Shown piece by piece: positions 1 to 4,296 of a DNA stretch of 7,022 nt. Under the pieces are notes generated by a model, which ran no database searches, was not told where the DNA came from, and was given only the letters and a program-made list of their open reading frames with translations. This DNA comes from Bacteroidales bacterium UBA3742 (GTDB lineage: Bacteria > Bacteroidota > Bacteroidia > Bacteroidales > Paludibacteraceae), in contig DFGU01000023.1 in assembly GCA_002371785.1 (NCBI GenBank), positions 4,223 through 11,244 of the forward strand, in the 5' to 3' direction. A program made the position numbers and the translations under genes. Numbering within the stretch: position 1 is the first letter of the stretch; each line of letters opens with the position of its first letter.

Positions 1-506
1 GCGATGATCGTGTCGGTGGTCAGCTCTTTCTTGCGCGTACGGCTGGTGAGCGACGAACCCGGCTCGTTGAAGGCAATATGGCCGTCCGGACCGATGCCAC
101 CCAGGAACAGGTGGATACCACCGTAGTTCTTGATCTTAGCCTCGTAGCGTGCGCACTCAGCCTGCAGGTCAGCGGCGTTGCCATTCAGGATGTTGACATT
201 CTCCTTGCGGATGTCAATATGGCTGAAGAAGTTGTTCCACATGAAGCTGTGGTAGCTCTCCGGGTGCTCCTCCGGCAGGTTGACATACTCGTCCATGTTG
301 AACGTTACCACGTTGCGGAACGATACCTTGCCGGCTTGGTTCAGCTTGATCAACTCGCGGTACATGCCAAGCGGCGACGAACCGGTCGGTAGACCCAGTA
401 CAAACGGAGTGCTCTCCTTTGGAGCAAACTCATTAATCTTCTTTGCTACATAATTCGCAGCCCACTTGCTAAGCAGGTCATACGAAGGTTCAATAATTAC
501 TCGCAT
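1..506 (-). CDS. nagB: Glucosamine-6-phosphate deaminase (3' end outside the window)
   Basis: Cytoplasmic enzyme that converts glucosamine-6-phosphate to fructose-6-phosphate and ammonia, the step that sends amino sugars into glycolysis. I translated the minus strand from the ATG at 504-506. The first 168 residues are present of about 265 usual for the family; the rest lies beyond the left edge. The reading aligns without gaps to E. coli NagB as I remember it. Visible motifs are LGLPTGSSP (residues 38-45, phosphate-binding loop), FNMDEY with Asp72, and GIGPDGHIAFNEP with Asp141, His143 and Glu148, the known catalytic positions. Residues tied to allosteric activation by N-acetylglucosamine-6-phosphate in E. 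coli (Tyr121, Arg158, Lys160) are kept, while position 161 is Glu and not Thr. It is the last visible gene of the leftward cluster, 30 bp after the thioredoxin-like gene. Family assignment is very secure; allosteric control is inference. Confidence 0.96.
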   Translation of the reverse strand, partial: MRVIIEPSYDLLSKWAANYVAKKINEFAPKESTPFVLGLPTGSSPLGMYRELIKLNQAGKVSFRNVVTFNMDEYVNLPEEHPESYHSFMWNNFFSHIDIRKENVNILNGNAADLQAECARYEAKIKNYGGIHLFLGGIGPDGHIAFNEPGSSLTSRTRKKELTTDTII

Positions 507-512
507 ATTCTA

Positions 513-547
513 ATATCAAATTTGAATTCTTAAATCTTAATTCTTAA
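513..547 (-). repeat. Five-unit degenerate heptamer array at the tlpA-like/nagB junction
   Basis: Read on the coding (minus) strand, positions 547 to 513 divide exactly into five 7-nt units, all beginning TT: TTAAGAA, TTAAGAT, TTAAGAA, TTCAAAT and TTGATAT. The first two units overlap the last codons and the TAA stop of the thioredoxin-like gene. A six-base remnant then leads into the nagB ATG. No Shine-Dalgarno sequence is visible, so this AT-rich array is effectively the nagB ribosome-loading region. The last two units are diverged, and some of the regularity could be chance in AT-rich DNA. Confidence 0.6.
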
Positions 548-1331
548 ATTCCGAAACAACGTTTCGAATCGCTTCCTCCTCCCCATAACTGCGGTGGACG
601 ATCTTGCCCTCGCGGTCGATGAGGATGGTGGTCGGTATCCCATCTACGCCATAGGCCTCGTAGGCATCGTTCTGCTTGCTCTCGCCGGTGGTGATGTGCC
701 GCCAACTGAGTTGCTCGGCCTCTATCTTCTCGCGCCAAGCGTCTTTGTTGTCGTCGCAGTTGACGCCCAGCACCTCCAGCCGTCCCTCCGGCAGACTGTC
801 GTACAGTCGCTTCAGGTTGGGCAGCAGTCGGCAGCAGGGTCCGCACCACGTAGCCCAGAAATCGAGCAACACGTAGTCGGTCTTGCCGACCAGTTCGCTC
901 AGTTTCAGTTCGGTGCCATCGGGTTGCACGCCCATGATGTCCACATAGTCATGCCCCGGCGAGGTGGCTTTCTCGGTCTCATACTTGCTGATCAGGGCTT
1001 GCATGATCTCGCCCTGCAGCATGGCCGGTGGTAGTAGGCTCAGAATGCTGTCTTTCTGCTCCGGCGTGAACTGACGGAAGGTCATCAGCAGCAACGAGTC
1101 TTCCCACTCGTCCTCCGGGTTTTGGGTCACCAGCTCAAACAGCTGCGCATAGTACAGCGCCTCGATCGAGTCCATCCGGGCCTGATCTTCTGCTTTAGCA
1201 GCTTCCTGGAACTGCTCCGTCAGCGCAGAGTCCATCTCGTGGAACTGCTCCTTGAGACTCTTCTGCTCCCGTCCGCAACTCCACACAATGAGTGCCGCCA
1301 CGAGGATATAGATAAATCTAAAATTTTTCAT
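537..1331 (-). CDS. TlpA/ResA-like thioredoxin-family lipoprotein
   Basis: Predicted membrane-anchored thiol-disulfide oxidoreductase of 264 residues. The N-terminus has a short basic stretch, a hydrophobic segment (about 6-17) and a lipobox-like VWSC with Cys19 as the likely lipidated residue. Residues 20-120 are charged and mostly helical in character, a spacer I do not recognise. From about 125 a redoxin/thioredoxin-like domain begins, with FWATWCGPC (active-site Cys163 and Cys166), an extra Cys167 directly after it, and the cis-proline loop GIPTT (Pro233). Family knowledge suggests a periplasm-facing role in reducing or exchanging disulfides; the substrate is unknown. It lies 35 bp after glgB and 30 bp before nagB, so it is probably co-transcribed with sugar genes, with no obvious functional link. 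The start is set by the lipoprotein signal. Fold assignment is secure; reductase versus oxidase direction cannot be read from sequence. Confidence 0.9.
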   Translation of the reverse strand: MKNFRFIYILVAALIVWSCGREQKSLKEQFHEMDSALTEQFQEAAKAEDQARMDSIEALYYAQLFELVTQNPEDEWEDSLLLMTFRQFTPEQKDSILSLLPPAMLQGEIMQALISKYETEKATSPGHDYVDIMGVQPDGTELKLSELVGKTDYVLLDFWATWCGPCCRLLPNLKRLYDSLPEGRLEVLGVNCDDNKDAWREKIEAEQLSWRHITTGESKQNDAYEAYGVDGIPTTILIDREGKIVHRSYGEEEAIRNVVSEFKN

Positions 1332-1366
1332 TGTCTAACGACTAATGACTAATGACCAACGACCAA
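1332..1366 (-). repeat. Five-unit heptamer array forming the whole glgB/tlpA-like spacer
   Basis: The 35 bp between the glgB stop codon and the next ATG divide exactly into five 7-nt units. On the coding strand these are TTGGTCG, TTGGTCA, TTAGTCA, TTAGTCG and TTAGACA, consensus TTRGTCR. No base is left over: the array begins directly after the TGA and ends directly before the ATG. There is no Shine-Dalgarno sequence. The units differ by transitions at positions 3 and 7, plus one change at position 5. Confidence 0.85.
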
Positions 1367-3406
1367 TCAATCCACCTTCTCCAGCACCATCGCACAGCGA
1401 GCCGGCAGGTACAGACGCAGCCATCCCTTGCCGTCCTGTGCGTACAGGCCATCGTGCTCCGTCAGGTGCTCTACCGAGTCGTCGTTCAGTCCGAAGCCTG
1501 CATACTTGGTGTCGTCGGTGTTGAGCACTACTTTGTACTTGCCTTCCGGCACGAGCATACCATAGCCTTCGTACGACTTGCTGCCGTTCCAGTTGAACAC
1601 AAACAGCAGTTTATCACGCATATAGGCTACCACCTGGTCACCCTCGTTGTCCCAGAGCTTCATCACCCAGGGCAGGTGCTTGCCGTATTTATCTTTCTGC
1701 ATCCAGAGCTTCTGGGTGAGTAGATGCACCATGTCCTTGTCGAAGCGGTTGAGGTCAGAGAAGAAGTAGTTGGGGTTGTCCACCAGGCTCCACTGACGAC
1801 GTGCGTACTTGCAGCTCCAGCCGTTACCCTCGCGCGGGAAGTCGATCCACTCCGGATGGCCGAACTCATTACCCATGAAGTTCAGGTATCCGCCATTTAT
1901 GGTGGATGCCGTCACCAGTCGGATCATCTTATGCAGCGCGATACCGCGATCTACCATATAGGTGGAGTGGCCGTGCTCGAAGTGCCAGTACATGTCGGAG
2001 TCAACCAGTCGGAAGATGATCGTCTTATCGCCTACGAGTGCCTGATCGTGTGACTCGCAGTAGCTGATCGTCTTCTCGTCCTCGCGACGGTTGGTCATCT
2101 CGTAGAGGATATGACCGGCTTTCCAGTCCTCGTCGCGTACTTCCTTGATATATTTAATCCAGAAATCCGGAATACCCATCGCCAGGCGGTAGTCAAATCC
2201 CATACCGCCGTCCTGAATCGGCTGTGCCAAGCCCGGCATACCCGACATATCTTCGGCTATGGTGATGGCGCGCGGCTTCACTTCGTGAATCAGCTTGTTG
2301 GCCAGCGTCAGGTACATGATGGCGTCACCATCCTCGTTGCCGTTGTAGTAGGATCCGTAGCCGTTGAAGTCCTCGCCCAGACCGTGGCTGAGGTACATCA
2401 TCGAGGTCACGCCGTCGAAGCGGAAACCGTCGAAGTCATACTCCTCGAGCCAGAAGCGGCAGTTACTCAGCAGGAAGTGCAGCACCTCGTTCTTGCCGTA
2501 GTTGAAGCAGAGCGAGTCCCATGCCGGATGCTCGCGGCGTCCGCCGTCGTGGAAGTACTGATAGCCCGTTCCATCGAAGTTTCCGAGGCCCTCCAGTTCG
2601 TTCTTTACGGCGTGGCTGTGCACCAGGTCCATGATCACCGACAGCCCCATTCCGTGGGCATCGTCGATCAGGGCTTTCAGCTCTTCCGGCGTACCGAAAC
2701 GGCTGCTGGCGGCGAAGAAATTGGATACGTGGTATCCGAACGAGCCGTAGTACGGGTGCTCCTGGATAGCCATGATCTGTATGCAGTTGTAGCCCAGGTC
2801 GGCGATACGCGGCAGTACCTGTGTGCGGAACTCCTCGTAGGTGCTTACTTTCTCCTGCTCCGACGACATACCGATGTGGCACTCATAGATAAACAGGCCC
2901 GACTTACGGCTATTCACGTTCTTGCTGCGGTGACGCCAACGGTATTTCTGGTCCCATACCTGGGCCGAGAACAGCTTGGTCTGGTCGTCCTGCACCACGC
3001 GCGTAGCGTAACTCGGGATACGTTCGCCCCATCCGCCTTGCCACTCTACGAGCAGCTTATACAACTGACCGTGCTTCATGGCGCGCTTCGGCAACTTGAT
3101 CTCCCAGTTGCCGTTGCCCACGGGTTTCATGCGGTAGGCTTCGTTCTTCTCCCATCCGTTCATGTCGCCCTTGATGTAGATAGCCGTTGCATTCGGTGCC
3201 CACTCGCGCAGCACCCAGCCGTCCTTGGTGGCATGCAGACCAAAATACAGGTGACCGATGGCCCATTCTTTCAGTTCCAGACCGTTGGTCAACTCAAATT
3301 CCTTACTCTTAGCATAGTCATAACGTCCGCGGATAGCGTCCTCAAACGGCGCCAGGTACGGATCGTTCTTGACGAGTTTCAGTTGTTTGTGTGCTACACT
3401 TGTCAT
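1367..3406 (-). CDS. glgB: 1,4-alpha-glucan branching enzyme (GH13, eukaryotic-like type)
   Basis: Cytoplasmic glycogen branching enzyme of 679 residues that cuts an alpha-1,4-glucan chain and re-attaches it by an alpha-1,6 bond. Residues about 50-150 form the N-terminal CBM48-like beta domain (REWAPNATAIYIKGDMNGW). The catalytic barrel follows, with region I DLVHSH (260-265), region II GFRFDGVTS with nucleophile Asp331, region III AEDMSG with acid/base Glu385, and region IV ESHD with Asp454. The last 100 or so residues are the C-terminal beta domain. Length and wording (VHSHAVKN, FDGT.YQYFH, WDS..FNYG, LEEYDFDGFRFDGVTSMMY) are closer to human GBE1-type enzymes (GH13_8) than to E. coli GlgB, which is near 730 residues with an extra N-terminal module. 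It starts 5 bp after the yhcH-like stop, so translation is probably coupled. No glycogen synthase or phosphorylase gene is in view. Confidence 0.96.
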   Translation of the reverse strand: MTSVAHKQLKLVKNDPYLAPFEDAIRGRYDYAKSKEFELTNGLELKEWAIGHLYFGLHATKDGWVLREWAPNATAIYIKGDMNGWEKNEAYRMKPVGNGNWEIKLPKRAMKHGQLYKLLVEWQGGWGERIPSYATRVVQDDQTKLFSAQVWDQKYRWRHRSKNVNSRKSGLFIYECHIGMSSEQEKVSTYEEFRTQVLPRIADLGYNCIQIMAIQEHPYYGSFGYHVSNFFAASSRFGTPEELKALIDDAHGMGLSVIMDLVHSHAVKNELEGLGNFDGTGYQYFHDGGRREHPAWDSLCFNYGKNEVLHFLLSNCRFWLEEYDFDGFRFDGVTSMMYLSHGLGEDFNGYGSYYNGNEDGDAIMYLTLANKLIHEVKPRAITIAEDMSGMPGLAQPIQDGGMGFDYRLAMGIPDFWIKYIKEVRDEDWKAGHILYEMTNRREDEKTISYCESHDQALVGDKTIIFRLVDSDMYWHFEHGHSTYMVDRGIALHKMIRLVTASTINGGYLNFMGNEFGHPEWIDFPREGNGWSCKYARRQWSLVDNPNYFFSDLNRFDKDMVHLLTQKLWMQKDKYGKHLPWVMKLWDNEGDQVVAYMRDKLLFVFNWNGSKSYEGYGMLVPEGKYKVVLNTDDTKYAGFGLNDDSVEHLTEHDGLYAQDGKGWLRLYLPARCAMVLEKVD

Positions 3407-3411
3407 GGTTT

Positions 3412-3867
3412 TTATTGATTTACACGCGATTTAACAATCAGTTTTCGGTACACCTTGCCCGGTGCGATACCCGGCTGGTGGGCGTCCGAGGGGAAGAAGA
3501 CGGCAAAGTGACCTTTCGGCACGACGAACTTGGTCACGGCCTTGTCGCCGTAGAACTCTACGTCCTTACCCTCGTCGTATTCCTGGGTCACGTTCTCGCA
3601 GTCTACCTGCGCTTTCCAACCCATCTGCTCGTCGTCGCCCAGCGGGATCTGGATATCCAGATAGTCTTTGTGGGCCTCCATGCGGCAGTTGGCTTCCTCT
3701 TTGCCCTTGAAGTCCTGAATGTTGACGTACAGATCCTGTCCGTCCAGATAAATCTTGCATGCCGGCAACTCCTCCAGGTCGTTGTCGTTGAAGAATTGCA
3801 TGAATCGTTCGAATCCCGGTACACTTTCGTAGTACAGATCCGCATTTTCCAATTTGTCGATTATCAT
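3412..3867 (-). CDS. YhcH/YjgK/YiaL family protein (DUF386, cupin-like)
   Basis: First gene of the leftward cluster, 151 residues, the usual length for this family. Typical signatures are MEAHKDYLDIQ (63-73, with Glu64 and His66), a central polar stretch ending FYGDKA, and FFPSDAHQPGI (124-134, with His130), then KLIVK near the C-terminus. Members fold as small beta-barrels; the conserved Glu and His residues are plausible metal ligands. E. coli YhcH sits in the nan (sialic acid) operon and EbgC belongs to the same family, so a sugar-handling role such as an anomerase or isomerase is commonly suggested, but the reaction here is unknown. Presence of nagB in the same cluster fits amino-sugar metabolism. 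The ATG at 3865-3867 lies about 65-70 nt downstream of the transcription start expected from the promoter at 3942-3973. Family assignment is firm; function is open. Confidence 0.9.
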   Translation of the reverse strand: MIIDKLENADLYYESVPGFERFMQFFNDNDLEELPACKIYLDGQDLYVNIQDFKGKEEANCRMEAHKDYLDIQIPLGDDEQMGWKAQVDCENVTQEYDEGKDVEFYGDKAVTKFVVPKGHFAVFFPSDAHQPGIAPGKVYRKLIVKSRVNQ

Positions 3868-3896
3868 ATTGTCGTATGTTTATTTTTTCCTTATTT

Positions 3897-3924
3897 ATCT
3901 GAATTCTGAATGCTGAAAGCCGAA
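3897..3924 (-). repeat. Four-unit heptamer array in the yhcH-like leader
   Basis: On the coding (minus) strand, positions 3924 to 3897 read as four 7-nt units, TTCGGCT, TTCAGCA, TTCAGAA and TTCAGAT, consensus TTCAGNN. The array lies in the predicted 5' untranslated leader, 29 bp before the ATG, and is followed by an A-rich stretch. It creates two GAATTC words, but no strong hairpin is obvious. Confidence 0.75.
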
Positions 3925-3941
3925 TTCTCCAAAAAATTGCA

Positions 3942-3973
3942 CAAAGATACGACAAAATATCGAAATATGCAAG
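3942..3973 (-). promoter_or_regulatory. Predicted Bacteroidota-type promoter for the yhcH-glgB-tlpA-nagB cluster
   Basis: On the minus strand a perfect -7 box TATCTTTG (3949-3942; consensus TAnnTTTG) is preceded, after exactly 20 nt, by CTTG (3973-3970), which keeps three of four bases of the TTTG -33 box. Transcription should begin roughly at 3932-3937. The -33 box lies at the outer edge of direct-repeat copy 1. Confidence 0.7.
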
Positions 3974-4065
3974 TTTTTTTCTAAAAAAATGACGTTATGC
4001 TTGTATAAAAGTGATTTTTTAGGGAAAAAGTTGCTATTTGCACGTTAGTGCGAATGTATTTTCGA
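3965..4065. repeat. 101-bp direct repeat, copy 1
   Basis: Matches 4127-4227 at a constant offset of 162 bp with only three mismatches (4029, 4042 and 4055). It runs from ATATGCAAG to TTTTCGA. It contains a T7-CT-A7 stretch and, at 4038-4055, a small hairpin with loop GTTA and arms TTTGCAC/GTGCGAA (one G-T pair). Its left edge includes the -33 box of the leftward promoter. Confidence 0.95.
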
Positions 4066-4099
4066 GGTGGGACGGCTTTGCCGTGTCGGTGTCCTCGAA
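4061..4099. other. GC-rich stem-loop between repeat copies
   Basis: Outer arms TTCGAGG (4061-4067) and CCTCGAA (4093-4099) are fully complementary. An inner stem ACGGC/GCCGT (4072-4076 and 4080-4084) closes a TTT loop, with an asymmetric internal loop between the two stems. It is the only GC-rich part of the region and is absent after repeat copy 2. It lies upstream of the rightward promoter and behind the leftward one, and no T-run follows directly, so a terminator role is unlikely. Function unknown. Confidence 0.6.
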
Positions 4100-4120
4100 G
4101 TACGATTTTTCGATTTTTAT

Positions 4121-4134
4121 TTGCATATATGCAA
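4121..4134. promoter_or_regulatory. 14-bp perfect palindrome, copy A (possible operator)
   Basis: TTGCATATATGCAA is its own reverse complement. An identical copy lies at 4235-4248, and a half copy (ATATGCAA) at 3965-3972. Perfect dyads of this size beside promoters are typical of dimeric regulator sites, but no regulator gene is in the window. The site type is inferred. Confidence 0.5.
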
Positions 4135-4227
4135 GTTTTTTTCTAAAAAAATGACGTTATGCTTGTATAAAAGTGATTTTTTAGGGAAAATGTTGCTATT
4201 TGCGCGTTAGTGCGAACGTATTTTCGA
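4127..4227. repeat. 101-bp direct repeat, copy 2
   Basis: Second copy of 3965-4065, 98 of 101 positions identical. It is followed directly by T5 and ATTTGC and then a third start of the unit (from 4241), so the unit here is 114 bp, against 162 bp for copy 1 with the stem-loop segment. The third start keeps ATATGCAA, then diverges within about 20 bp and becomes the spacer and -7 box of the rightward promoter. Confidence 0.95.
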
Positions 4228-4233
4228 TTTTTA

Positions 4234-4265
4234 TTTGCATATATGCAACTTTTTTTGTAATTTTG
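4234..4265 (+). promoter_or_regulatory. Predicted Bacteroidota-type promoter for the M13 peptidase gene
   Basis: TTTG (4234-4237), exactly 20 nt, then TAATTTTG (4258-4265), a full match to the -33/-7 consensus of the Bacteroidota housekeeping sigma factor. Transcription should start near 4272-4275, giving a leader of about 22-25 nt before the ATG at 4297. The 14-bp palindrome TTGCATATATGCAA (4235-4248) covers the -33 box and the first part of the spacer, so a bound protein there would be expected to affect promoter use. Confidence 0.75.
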
Positions 4266-4296
4266 CACCCAGAAACAATAAAAAACACCAAAAAAT

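Larger units (their letters stand above)
3868..4296. other. Divergent intergenic regulatory region (429 bp, no gene)
   Basis: Spacer between the leftward sugar cluster and the rightward peptidase gene. It is AT-rich apart from a short GC-rich stem-loop at 4061-4099. I find no credible coding sequence on either strand. The content is two divergent promoters, two long direct repeats plus the start of a third, two copies of a 14-bp palindrome, and a heptamer array in the leftward leader, each listed separately. Confidence 0.85.

Noticed and set aside
78..392. 104-codon plus-strand frame at the left end
   Set aside because: It is antisense to nagB, whose minus-strand translation carries the catalytic Asp72, Asp141, His143 and Glu148.
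2111..3418. Long open frame (435 codons) on the plus strand opposite glgB
   Set aside because: It lies antisense to a gene with all catalytic motifs. Its translation is Val/His/Leu-rich with no domain, as expected from the reverse reading of GC-biased codons.
4061..4110. GC-rich stem-loop followed by T5 as an intrinsic terminator
   Set aside because: The T-run begins several bases after the stem, and the hairpin lies upstream of both promoters' start sites, where no transcript from the listed genes would need to end.
3965..4248. Direct repeats as a CRISPR array
   Set aside because: The units are 101-162 bp with nearly identical content and no variable spacers, unlike CRISPR repeats of about 25-40 bp.
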